Positions 47,107 to 54,774 of a DNA stretch of 64,000 bases are shown in pieces. The translations under genes and the position numbers were made by a program. The stretch is from Stenotrophomonas sp. SAU14A_NAIMI4_5 (GTDB lineage Bacteria > Pseudomonadota > Gammaproteobacteria > Xanthomonadales > Xanthomonadaceae). The notes below the pieces were generated by a model. It saw nothing but the letters and a program-made list of their open reading frames with translations. It was not told the origin of the DNA and searched no databases. The stretch's first letter is position 1. Each line of letters begins with the position of its first letter. The stretch lies in contig NZ_CP026003.1 of the NCBI RefSeq assembly GCF_003086795.1, positions 4,351,179-4,415,178 of the forward strand. Reading direction: 5' to 3'.

Positions 47107-47837
47107 CAGATCATGCCCCCGTTTACCGAGATCACCTGGCGGGTGATGTAGCCGGCCGGCTCGGACAGCAGGAAGGCGACGGTGGCGGCCACTTCCTCCG
47201 GACGGCCGACACGGCCGGCGGGGATCAGCTTCAGCGCATGGTCGACCACTTCTTCGTTCAGCATGTCGGTCTCGATCAGGCCCGGGGCCACGCAGTTGAC
47301 GGTGATCTGGCGGCTGGCCAGCTCCAGCGCCAGCGCCTTGGTGGCACCGATGATGCCGGCCTTGGCCGCACTGTAGTTGACCTGGCCGCGGTTGCCGGCC
47401 ACGCCGGACACCGAGGACAGGGTGACGATGCGGCCCGGCTTGCGCCGCCGCACCATCGGCATGATCAGCGGGTGCAGCACGTTGTAGAAGCCATCCAGGT
47501 TGGTGTGGATGACCTGGTCCCAGTCGTCCTCGGACAGCGCCGGGAAGGCGCCGTCGCGGGCGATGCCGGCATTGCAGACCACGCCGTAACAGGCGCCATG
47601 CGCTTCCACGTCCGCTTCCAGCGCCGCACGCGCGGCTGCCCGGTCGGCCACGTCGAAAGCCAGCACGCGGGCCTGCTGGCCCAGTGCCTGGATCTCGGCC
47701 GCCACGGCCTGTGCTTCCTCCACGCGGCTGCGGCAATGCACTACCACGTCGAAGCCGTCGCGCGCGATACGCAGCGCAATGGCCCGGCCGATGCCCCGGC
47801 TGGCGCCGGTCACCAGCACGCTTCGATTCCCTGTCAT
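47106..47837 (-). CDS. 3-oxoacyl-ACP reductase, aryl polyene type (ApeQ-like, FabG family)
   Basis: A protein of 243 residues. SDR motifs: cofactor loop VTGASRGIGRAIA, NAG motif (VCNAGIARDG), catalytic Ser in TLSSVSGVAGN, Tyr155 and Lys159 in YSAAKAG, C-terminal VISVNGGMI. It reduces the beta-keto intermediate after each condensation, using NADPH. The start MTGNRSVLVTG at 47837 overlaps the dehydratase stop (ATGA). Flanked by ketosynthase and dehydratase genes, so its role in the polyene cycle is strongly supported by context. Confidence 0.9.
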   Translation of the reverse strand: MTGNRSVLVTGASRGIGRAIALRIARDGFDVVVHCRSRVEEAQAVAAEIQALGQQARVLAFDVADRAAARAALEADVEAHGACYGVVCNAGIARDGAFPALSEDDWDQVIHTNLDGFYNVLHPLIMPMVRRRKPGRIVTLSSVSGVAGNRGQVNYSAAKAGIIGATKALALELASRQITVNCVAPGLIETDMLNEEVVDHALKLIPAGRVGRPEEVAATVAFLLSEPAGYITRQVISVNGGMI

Positions 47838-48292
47838 GCCTGTCCACTCTCCAGATATGCCATCGAGTCGGCCGGTTCGAACACCGACACGTTGGCGACC
47901 GCCCATTCTTCATCGCCTGCCAGGATCCGGCAGGCGAACATCCCTAGCCCATTGTCACCCAACAGCTCGCAGCGCGCGTGTACGCGCAGCACACTGCCGC
48001 TGGGGAAGCTGCTGCGCGGGCTGGTGTAGCGCCGGCTGCCGAGCAGGAAGCCCAGCTGCGGCGGGTTGCCGGCCACGCGGGCACGGCAGCCGGCCCAGGC
48101 CGCGATGGCCTGCGCCATGTATTCGATGCCGACCCAGGCCGGCACGCCGCCGTCCTCGATGAACAGCCCCGCGGCGGGCACCACCAGCTCGGCCTCGATG
48201 CTGTCCTGGTCCCAGCGCACGATGCGCTCCAGCAGGCACATGTCCTGGCGGTGCGGCACCACGTCTTCGATCGCGAACAGGGGCAGGCTCAT
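47834..48292 (-). CDS. Hotdog-fold beta-hydroxyacyl dehydratase (ApeP-like)
   Basis: A protein of 152 residues. The start MSLPLFAIEDVVPHRQDMCLLERIVRWD carries the PHR..M.LLD-type motif with the likely catalytic His14. GGVPAWVGIEYMAQAIAAWAG is the FabA/FabZ-like central helix with the acidic residue Glu. The C-terminal strands include RSSFPSGSVLRVHARCEL. It would dehydrate hydroxyacyl-ACP to the trans-enoyl form; because no enoyl reductase exists in the operon, double bonds accumulate, as required for a polyene. Both ends overlap neighbouring genes by 4 bases. Confidence 0.87.
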   Translation of the reverse strand: MSLPLFAIEDVVPHRQDMCLLERIVRWDQDSIEAELVVPAAGLFIEDGGVPAWVGIEYMAQAIAAWAGCRARVAGNPPQLGFLLGSRRYTSPRSSFPSGSVLRVHARCELLGDNGLGMFACRILAGDEEWAVANVSVFEPADSMAYLESGQA

Positions 48293-49479
48293 GCGGCCAC
48301 CCGCTGCAGTGCCAGCACGGCATTGCTGCCGCCGAAGGCGAAGGAATTGCTCAGTACGCGCTGCGGCGCCCGTTCCAGGCACGCGCCCGGGGCGACCAGC
48401 GGCAACGCCGGCAGGGCCGGATCCGCGCTGCCATCCCACCAGTGCGTGGGCAGCCGGTGGCCGGGATTCTCGGCCAGCAGGATCCAGCACACGGCCGCCT
48501 CGATCGCACCGGAGGCGCCGAGGGTGTGGCCGGTCAGCGGCTTGGTCGAGCTGGCCGGCACCGTGGTGCCCAGCACCTGGGCCACGGCCACGCTTTCCAT
48601 CGCATCGTTGTGGCCGGTGGCGGTGCCGTGCAGGTTCACGTAATCCACGTCGCCTGCATCCCAGCCGGCGCGTTGCAGCGCCTGCTGCAGGGCATCGATC
48701 GCCCCCAGGCCCTTCGGGTCGGGCGCGGACATGTGGTGGGCATCGGCCGATTCGCCCCAGCCGGCCAGCTGCACCGGGCCGGCGTCGCGGGTCAGCAGGA
48801 ACAGCGCGGCACCTTCGCCGATGTTGATGCCACAGCGGTGCTGCGAGAACGGATTGCAGCGCAGCGCGGATACCGACTCGAGCGCGCTGAAGCCGGCCAC
48901 GGTGAAGCGGCACAGCGAATCGGCACCACCGGCGATGACCGCATCGACGATGCCGGCGCGCAGCATGCGCGCGGCCGACATCAGCGCCTTGGCACTGGAG
49001 GAACAGGCGGTGGACAGCGTCCAGGCCGGGCCCAGCGCACCGCTGCGCTGGCGCACGAACTGCGCGGCGGTGCCCATTTCCTGCTGTGCGTAGTCGAAGC
49101 CCTGCGGCCACTCACCGGTCTCGGCGCGGGTACGCAGGGCCTGCTCGGATTCACCGATGCCCGAGGTGCTGGTGCCCAGCACCACCGCCACCCGCTGCGC
49201 GCCGTAGCGGGCGATGGCGGCCTGCACCGACGGCGCGATCTGCGCCAGGGCCGCGTCCAGCAGCGCGTTGTTGCGGCCACGCAGGGCCACCGGCAGGTCG
49301 TCCAGCGTCGGCAGCGGCGTGCGCACTTCGCCCAGCGCCAGGGTCTGGCCCGGCAGCAGGGTGTCGTTGTCGCTGAGGCCGCCCGGTGCGTCGGCAAAGA
49401 GGGCTGCGGCCACGGCCGCGCGGCCCTCACCGAGCGCGCAGACCACGCCCAGGTCGTTCAGGTAAATCGCTGCGGTCAT
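48289..49479 (-). CDS. Beta-ketoacyl-ACP synthase, aryl polyene type (ApeO-like)
   Basis: A protein of 396 residues, second full ketosynthase of the operon. Triad Cys159 (LSTACSSSAKAL), His284 (NLHGTATGHND) and His318 (TGHTLGASGA). The sequence is quite different from the first ketosynthase, including a short N-terminus (MTAAIYLNDLGVVCALGEG). In studied APE systems one such enzyme extends the chain with a chain-length factor partner and another initiates or acts early. Which does which here cannot be told from sequence. Overlaps on both sides (ATGA). Confidence 0.88.
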   Translation of the reverse strand: MTAAIYLNDLGVVCALGEGRAAVAAALFADAPGGLSDNDTLLPGQTLALGEVRTPLPTLDDLPVALRGRNNALLDAALAQIAPSVQAAIARYGAQRVAVVLGTSTSGIGESEQALRTRAETGEWPQGFDYAQQEMGTAAQFVRQRSGALGPAWTLSTACSSSAKALMSAARMLRAGIVDAVIAGGADSLCRFTVAGFSALESVSALRCNPFSQHRCGINIGEGAALFLLTRDAGPVQLAGWGESADAHHMSAPDPKGLGAIDALQQALQRAGWDAGDVDYVNLHGTATGHNDAMESVAVAQVLGTTVPASSTKPLTGHTLGASGAIEAAVCWILLAENPGHRLPTHWWDGSADPALPALPLVAPGACLERAPQRVLSNSFAFGGSNAVLALQRVAA

Positions 49480-50033
49480 TTATCCTGCCCGGCCATGTCG
49501 ATCGATTCGATGCGCAGGGTGTAGCCCTCGGCGCGGTTTTCCAGCTGCACGCTGCCATCGTCCAGGCGCTGCAGCTGCAGCCACACCTGGCCATCGCGCG
49601 AGAGGCTGCGCTGGTGGCCATCGTCGGCCACCTGCCAACCGGCCGGCAGCGCCTTGGCAATCGCTTCGGTCGGCCACAGGGCGAACTGCAGGTCATCCAG
49701 CACGCGCTCAGCACGCACCTGCGGCGGCAGCCACGGCGCACGCTGCTGGGTCAGCTGCTGGCCGTCCCACTGCAGGCGCACGCCGGTCTGGCCCATCGCC
49801 TGCACGGCCAGCTGCACCTGCTGCGCATCCGCTTCCAGCAGCGCATCGAGATCGCGTTCATGGCTGCCGAAGCGGAAATGCAGCTGCTGCTGCAACGCCA
49901 ACGGCGCCGGCAGGCTGGCCGGCGACAGGCGCAGCGGCGGCAGTTCAACCAGCGGGCGCGGCATGCGGCTGGCACAGGCGGCCAGCAGCAGGCACAGCAG
50001 CACCGCGCCGAAGCGGACGATCAGGCGCTGCAC
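49476..50033 (-). CDS. DUF3261 outer-membrane lipoprotein
   Basis: A protein of 185 residues. Lipoprotein signal with lipobox LAAC (FGAVLLCLLLAACAS), then a mostly beta-strand domain (LHFRFGSHERDLDALLEADAQQVQLAVQAMGQTGVRLQWDGQQLTQQR; VWLQLQRLDDGSVQLENRAEGYTLRIESID). A DUF3261 lipoprotein is a regular part of APE clusters and is thought to help with transport or surface deposition, together with the LolA-like protein and the MMPL exporter. Overlaps 4 bases with the ketosynthase and 13 bases with the flavoprotein gene. Confidence 0.82.
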   Translation of the reverse strand: MQRLIVRFGAVLLCLLLAACASRMPRPLVELPPLRLSPASLPAPLALQQQLHFRFGSHERDLDALLEADAQQVQLAVQAMGQTGVRLQWDGQQLTQQRAPWLPPQVRAERVLDDLQFALWPTEAIAKALPAGWQVADDGHQRSLSRDGQVWLQLQRLDDGSVQLENRAEGYTLRIESIDMAGQDK

Positions 50034-51289
50034 AGCTGCTCCAGCACGCGCATGCGGCGACCGTTGGGGTCGGCCACGTAGGGGTTGTTGGTGTCCCAGG
50101 CGTAACCGGCCAGGATGGAGCTGATCATGTCGCGCACTTCCGGCTGCTGGTCGGGGTGGTAGATGATCTTCTGGAAGCCGCCTTCGTACCAGCTTTCGAC
50201 GAAGCGGCGGAAGGTCTTCACGCCGGCGCGCAGCGGAATGGAGAACTCGTTTTCCCAGTCGACGGTTTCACCGGCGTAGCGGCGCTTCAGGCATTCGCTG
50301 GCCAGCTGTGCCGACTTGAAGGCGATGGTGACGCCGGAGGAGAACACCGGGTCGAGGAATTCACCGGCGTTGCCCAGCAGCGCGTAGCCCGGGCCCCACA
50401 GCGAGCTGACGTTGGCCGAATAGCCGGTGATGCGGCGCACCGGCAGCACGGCCCATTCGGCATTGGCCAGCAGGCCGGTCAGGTTCGGGTCCTCGCCGAC
50501 GATGGCCTGCAGCTTCTGCAGGTCGTCGCCCTCGTAGCGTTCGAAGAACGACGGCTCGGCGACCACGCCCAGCGAGCAGCAGCCGTTGGAGAACGGAATC
50601 GTCCAGTACCAGACGTCGATGTGCTCGGGGTGGGTGGTGATGAGGATCTTGTTGCGGTCGAAATCCGCTTCGGCCGGAATGTTGTCGCGCACGTGGCAGA
50701 AGATCGCACCGCGCACCGGGAAGTTGGACGGCGATTCCAGGTTGAGCAGGCGCGGCAGCAGGCGCGCGAAACCGGAGGCATCGAGGATGAAGTCGGCTTC
50801 GATGCGGTACTCGCTGCCATCGGGACGGCGCACGTTCACCGCCGGGTGCTCGCCGGCTTCCACCGCCAGCACTTCATCGCCGAAGCGCAGGGTGGTGCCC
50901 ATGCGCTCGGCACCGCGGGCCAGCACGTTGTCGAAGTCGGCGCGCTGCACCTGGTAGGTGGTGCCCCAGCCCGGCGAGAACTTCCTGCGGAAATCGAAGG
51001 CGGTACGCGCTTCGCCGTGGACGAAGGCCGCACCGTTCTTGTGCTGGAAACCGGCTTCCACCACGTCCTGCAGCAGGCCGGCCGCCTCGATGTACTCCAT
51101 GCTCTGCGGCAGCAGGCTCTCGCCGATCGAGAAGCGCGGGAACTGCTGGCGCTCCAGCATCAGCACCTGGCGGCCCTGCTGGCGCAGCATCGCCGCGGCG
51201 ACCGAGCCGGCCGGGCCGGCGCCGATGATCAGGATTTCAGTACGTTCGACGTCGGTCGGTTGGGCAGTTGCATCCACGGCAGTATTCAT
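50021..51289 (-). CDS. FAD-dependent oxidoreductase, flavin halogenase-like
   Basis: A protein of 422 residues. FAD motif IIGAGPAGSVAAAMLRQQG (GAGPAG 23-28), GESLLPQSMEYIEAAGLL, a lysine in FQHKNGAAFVHG (Lys84) where flavin halogenases have their catalytic Lys, and VWYWTIPFSNGCCSLGVV at 226-243, matching the WxWxIP motif diagnostic of flavin-dependent halogenases. ILDASGFARLLPRLL and GPGYALLGNAGEFLDPVFSSGV complete the fold. Such proteins occur in APE and xanthomonadin clusters, where xanthomonadin is brominated. A halogenating role is therefore plausible; an FAD hydroxylase or dehydrogenase is the alternative. It needs a separate flavin reductase, not found nearby. Confidence 0.8.
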   Translation of the reverse strand: MNTAVDATAQPTDVERTEILIIGAGPAGSVAAAMLRQQGRQVLMLERQQFPRFSIGESLLPQSMEYIEAAGLLQDVVEAGFQHKNGAAFVHGEARTAFDFRRKFSPGWGTTYQVQRADFDNVLARGAERMGTTLRFGDEVLAVEAGEHPAVNVRRPDGSEYRIEADFILDASGFARLLPRLLNLESPSNFPVRGAIFCHVRDNIPAEADFDRNKILITTHPEHIDVWYWTIPFSNGCCSLGVVAEPSFFERYEGDDLQKLQAIVGEDPNLTGLLANAEWAVLPVRRITGYSANVSSLWGPGYALLGNAGEFLDPVFSSGVTIAFKSAQLASECLKRRYAGETVDWENEFSIPLRAGVKTFRRFVESWYEGGFQKIIYHPDQQPEVRDMISSILAGYAWDTNNPYVADPNGRRMRVLEQLCSA

Positions 51290-51345
51290 CGGTGCGTCCT
51301 TGTTGCTCGATCAGGTGGAAAGGAAGGGCGTGCGGTACAGCGCGG

Positions 51346-53700
51346 TCAGGCCGGCGGCAGGTCGTGCGGCGGCGGGCGGAACAGCGGCGAGATCAGCCAG
51401 ACCAGGCCGATGCCAAACAGCAGGGTGAGGCCGAACGCGCGCAGCGCCGGCGTCTGCGACAGGCCCAGCAGGCCGAACGACAGCCAGGTGCTGGCCGCGC
51501 CCACGCACACCGCCAGCCAGGCACTGGCATCGCCGCGGTGCTCGATCAGGAAGATGCCGTAGTCGATGCCCATGCCCAGCAGCAGCATCAGCGCCAGCAC
51601 GTTGAACAGCTGCAGCGGCTGGCCGAACAGGCCGAGCAGGCCCAGGGTGAGCGCACCGGCGATGAGCGTGGGCGCGAACACGCGCCAGGCCTGGCGGCGG
51701 TAACGCAGCCACAGCGCGCCGAACACCAGCGCGATGCCGACCAGCAGCAGCCCGCCCATCAGCTTGCGGTAGTGGCCCAGCAGCTTGGAGAAGTCGGCCG
51801 TGCGGTCGACCCAGCGCACGCCGGGCAGGCCCTCGGCCGCGCCCTGCAGGGTGGCCAGCGCATCGGCACGCGAGAGGTCATCGACCATCACCACGCTGAC
51901 CATCTGTCCACCCACTGCACCCACCCACAGGTGGCGGAACGGCTTGGAGGCTGGCGAGGCGAGGAAGGCCTCGGCGGTCAGCGGCGAGGCCGCGAAGTCC
52001 GGCCGCGGCAACGGCTCGCCCACCGCTTCGGATACCGCCGACAGCACGCCCGGTTCCACCTTCGCGGTCAGCGCGGCATCGGCCTGCTGGCGCGCCGGCG
52101 ACGGCAGCCAGTCGCTGATCGCGCGGTAACCACCGATGCGCTTGTCACTGGCCAGCGCGCGCAGGCGTCCGGTCAGCGCTTCTTCGCGTTCCAGCAGCTG
52201 CGCCGCGTCGGCGCCCTGCACCAGGTAGAACTGCGCCGGGCTGGGCATGCCCAGCAGCTGGCTGAGGCGGATCTGTTCGGCCATCAGCGCCGGCGGCGAG
52301 GACTGCAGGCTGCGCAGGTCGTCGTTGCTCTGCAGGCGCACGATGCCGATGGCCGACAGCGCCAGCGTGGCGACGATGAACACGGTGACCGGGCGCGTGC
52401 CATGCAGGCGCGGGAACCGCTCCAGCGTGTTGCCCAGCCACTGCGAGAAGCGGGTCTGGCGGATCTCGCCACCGTCCAGCCACGGGAACCAGAAGATCAC
52501 CGTCAGGAAGGCACCGGCGAGGCCGACCACCGAGAACAGCGCCATCTGCCGCAGGCCCGGGAACGGGGCCAGGCCCAGTGCCAGATAAGCCAGCGCACTG
52601 GTCACCAGGGCCAGCCAAAGGCCCGGCAGCAGGTGCTTGAGCAGCTTCCAGCGGCGGTCGGCCGGTTCGGCCTGGCGCGACGCGAACCAGTGGATGCCGT
52701 AATCCTCGGCCACGCCGACCAGCGACGCGCCGAATACCAGGGTCAGCACGTGCACCTTGCCGAACACCAGCACGGTCACCGCCAGCGCCACGCCGCAGCC
52801 GATCAGCAGCGACGCGGCCACCAGCAGGATCGGCCGCAGCGAACGGAACGCGAGCCAGACCAGCAGCAGCACCGCCGCCAGCGAGCCCCAGCCGATCGTG
52901 TTGATTTCCTGGTTGGCCTGCACGGCCGCCGCTTCGGCATGCAGCGGCACGCCGGCATGCAGGATCTCCAGATCCGCGGCGGCGGCCTTGGCGGCCTGGC
53001 CGGCGCGTTCAAGCAGGCCGTCGATATGGCGCTCGCCATCGAGCTGGAAGGCCGAGCCGGGCGTGTCGAACTGCAGCGCGGCCCAGTGCTTGCCCTCGGC
53101 TTCGAGCAGGCCGTCATCGCCCAGACGCAGGCCGGAGCCCTGGGCCTGCTGCTGCCACCATTGCGGCCACAGCGACAGCGGGTCCTGCCGCCAGTCGGTC
53201 AGCCGCGGTGCGCCCATCGGGCCATACAGCGCGCCCAGCGCCTGTTCGGCCAGCGCACCCGGTTCGGCCTGCTGCAGCTGTTCGCGCTGGGCCGGGGTCA
53301 GCAGGCGGTCGCGATACGGCGCGTAGAACGCACGCGCTTCATCGAACCAACCTTCGATCGAACCGCTGGGCACCAGCAGCCCGCTGTCGGCATCGCTGGC
53401 CATGGCCTTGGCGAAGGCGGCCTGCGCGCGCTTGGCGGCGGCGCCATCGGTACTGCCCAGCAGCACCACCACCTGGCGCGAGCTGCCATCGGCGATGCGC
53501 CGGGTGACATCACTCAGCAGGCGGTCGTGCGCATCCTGCGGCAGCAGGGCGAGGATGTCGGTGTCGATCCGCGATTCCTGGCTCCACAGGCGCCACTGCT
53601 GCGCGCCCATCACCAGCAGCACCAGCAGCCAGGCAATGCCCAGCCAATGCCACCACCGGCGCAGGCGCTCCGACCCCTTCCCTGCGGTGCCAGTCGACAT
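51346..53700 (-). CDS. MMPL/RND-family exporter (ApeM-like)
   Basis: A protein of 784 residues with twelve predicted membrane helices in two halves, each beginning with one helix, a large periplasmic domain, then five helices. First half: WLGIAWLLVLLVMGAQQW, then after residue 260 INTIGWGSLAAVLLLVWLAF, VHVLTLVFGASLVGVAEDYGIHWF. Second half: PVTVFIVATLALSAIGIV, LFNVLALMLLLGMGIDYGIFLIEHRG, where the GxGxDYG motif is the MMPL signature. It is likely to move the acylated pigment across the inner membrane to the periplasmic carriers. The ATG at 53700 follows the LolA stop by one base; an in-frame TTG at 53709 is less likely. Confidence 0.9.
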   Translation of the reverse strand: MSTGTAGKGSERLRRWWHWLGIAWLLVLLVMGAQQWRLWSQESRIDTDILALLPQDAHDRLLSDVTRRIADGSSRQVVVLLGSTDGAAAKRAQAAFAKAMASDADSGLLVPSGSIEGWFDEARAFYAPYRDRLLTPAQREQLQQAEPGALAEQALGALYGPMGAPRLTDWRQDPLSLWPQWWQQQAQGSGLRLGDDGLLEAEGKHWAALQFDTPGSAFQLDGERHIDGLLERAGQAAKAAAADLEILHAGVPLHAEAAAVQANQEINTIGWGSLAAVLLLVWLAFRSLRPILLVAASLLIGCGVALAVTVLVFGKVHVLTLVFGASLVGVAEDYGIHWFASRQAEPADRRWKLLKHLLPGLWLALVTSALAYLALGLAPFPGLRQMALFSVVGLAGAFLTVIFWFPWLDGGEIRQTRFSQWLGNTLERFPRLHGTRPVTVFIVATLALSAIGIVRLQSNDDLRSLQSSPPALMAEQIRLSQLLGMPSPAQFYLVQGADAAQLLEREEALTGRLRALASDKRIGGYRAISDWLPSPARQQADAALTAKVEPGVLSAVSEAVGEPLPRPDFAASPLTAEAFLASPASKPFRHLWVGAVGGQMVSVVMVDDLSRADALATLQGAAEGLPGVRWVDRTADFSKLLGHYRKLMGGLLLVGIALVFGALWLRYRRQAWRVFAPTLIAGALTLGLLGLFGQPLQLFNVLALMLLLGMGIDYGIFLIEHRGDASAWLAVCVGAASTWLSFGLLGLSQTPALRAFGLTLLFGIGLVWLISPLFRPPPHDLPPA

Positions 53701-53701
53701 A

Positions 53702-54346
53702 TCAGTCAAAACGGCGCGCCTCGTCGGCGGACAGACTTGCCGGCGCTTCGCTCAGCGCGACGAACTGGATCTGCGTGCGGTCCTTGTTGGCCTCCACGAT
53801 CTCCACCTGGCGCACGTAGCGGTCGCCCTGCAGGGTCAGCGATTCGAAGGCCTTGGCCAGCATCGCCGACTTCGGGGTCAGCTTCAGCCGCCAGCCCTGC
53901 CCTTCGCGGCTGGCCTGCACGTTGAACTGGCTGGACAGCGCCTGCACGTCGCCACTCATCAGCGCGAACATGATGGCGTTGACCGAGCGCATCGCCGGCT
54001 GCTGGCGCGCATCCAGTTCGACGCGGGTGCTGCCATCACGCTGGCGGCTGAGGATGCGGTCGGCGGTGACCACCACTTCGGACGGGAACGGCTTGAGCGT
54101 GGTCCAGATCACGCCGTGCTGGCGTGCGACCACGAACTGGCCCTGCGAGCGCAGCGGGTTCTTGAAGCCGTTGACCTGCTTTTCCTGGGTGAACTGGCCA
54201 CGCAGCACGTCGGGCCGCGCCACTGCCTGGGTGATCGCATCGACGGCGGCATCGGCCGCCTGCACCAGCGGCGCAGCGGCAAGCATCAGCGCGCACAGCA
54301 GCGCGCGCGGGAGTACCGTGCGCAGGGACGGGACGAAAGCATTCAC
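53702..54346 (-). CDS. LolA-like outer-membrane lipoprotein carrier protein (ApeL-like)
   Basis: A protein of 214 residues. Signal peptide (ALLCALMLAAAPLVQAADA), then the LolA fold: QFTQEKQVNGFKNPLRSQGQFVVARQHGVIWTTLKPFPSEVVVTADRILSRQ... It resembles LolA homologues from pigment clusters rather than the housekeeping one, in the F.Q.K...GF..PL.S.G.F pattern. It should carry a hydrophobic product through the periplasm to the outer membrane. The start is GTG at 54346 (VNAFVPSLRTVL); it overlaps the thioesterase stop as GTGA. Confidence 0.85.
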   Translation of the reverse strand: MNAFVPSLRTVLPRALLCALMLAAAPLVQAADAAVDAITQAVARPDVLRGQFTQEKQVNGFKNPLRSQGQFVVARQHGVIWTTLKPFPSEVVVTADRILSRQRDGSTRVELDARQQPAMRSVNAIMFALMSGDVQALSSQFNVQASREGQGWRLKLTPKSAMLAKAFESLTLQGDRYVRQVEIVEANKDRTQIQFVALSEAPASLSADEARRFD

Positions 54347-54774
54347 GGGGCAGGCACTCCAAGACGCTGCCACAGCACCGGCGGGCACTGGTACAGCATT
54401 TCCTTGCTGGCCGCGTCCACCGCGACCTGGATGGTCATCGCACGGGTCAGCACCTGGCCGCTTTCCGCATCGATGATTTCGTATTCGATCTTCAGCCGGT
54501 TCTCCCATTCGACGATGCGCGAGACCACGCGCAGCGCCTGGTTGAACAGCAGCGGCCGCACGTACTTCACCCGTGCATCGACCACCGGCCACAGATAGCC
54601 CGATTCGAGCATCTGCGGGTAGTCGTAGTCGTAGCGGCTGAGCAGCGCGCAGCGTGCGATCTCGAAGTACTTGAAGTAGTTGCCATGCCAGACCACGTTC
54701 ATCGGATCGCAGTCATGGAAGGCCGGGGACAGCGAAATCTCGCCGACCAGTTCGATTGCTTCATTCACCGACAT
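54343..54774 (-). CDS. Acyl-CoA/ACP thioesterase, 4HBT hotdog fold (ApeK-like)
   Basis: A protein of 143 residues. The 4HBT motif FHDCDPMNVVWHGNYFKYFE holds the likely catalytic Asp23 and His30; then CALLSRYDYDYPQML and VVDARVKYVRPLLFNQALRVVSRIVEWENRLKIEYEIID. In APE synthesis a thioesterase frees or edits ACP-bound intermediates. It overlaps the ammonia-lyase gene by 14 bases upstream and the LolA gene by 4 bases downstream. Confidence 0.86.
   Translation of the reverse strand: MSVNEAIELVGEISLSPAFHDCDPMNVVWHGNYFKYFEIARCALLSRYDYDYPQMLESGYLWPVVDARVKYVRPLLFNQALRVVSRIVEWENRLKIEYEIIDAESGQVLTRAMTIQVAVDAASKEMLYQCPPVLWQRLGVPAP

Noticed and set aside
51268..53925. 885-codon plus-strand open frame, and similar ones at 34505-36586 and 36611-38902
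   Set aside because: Antisense to the MMPL exporter, acetyltransferase and mgtE genes, which have clear family motifs.
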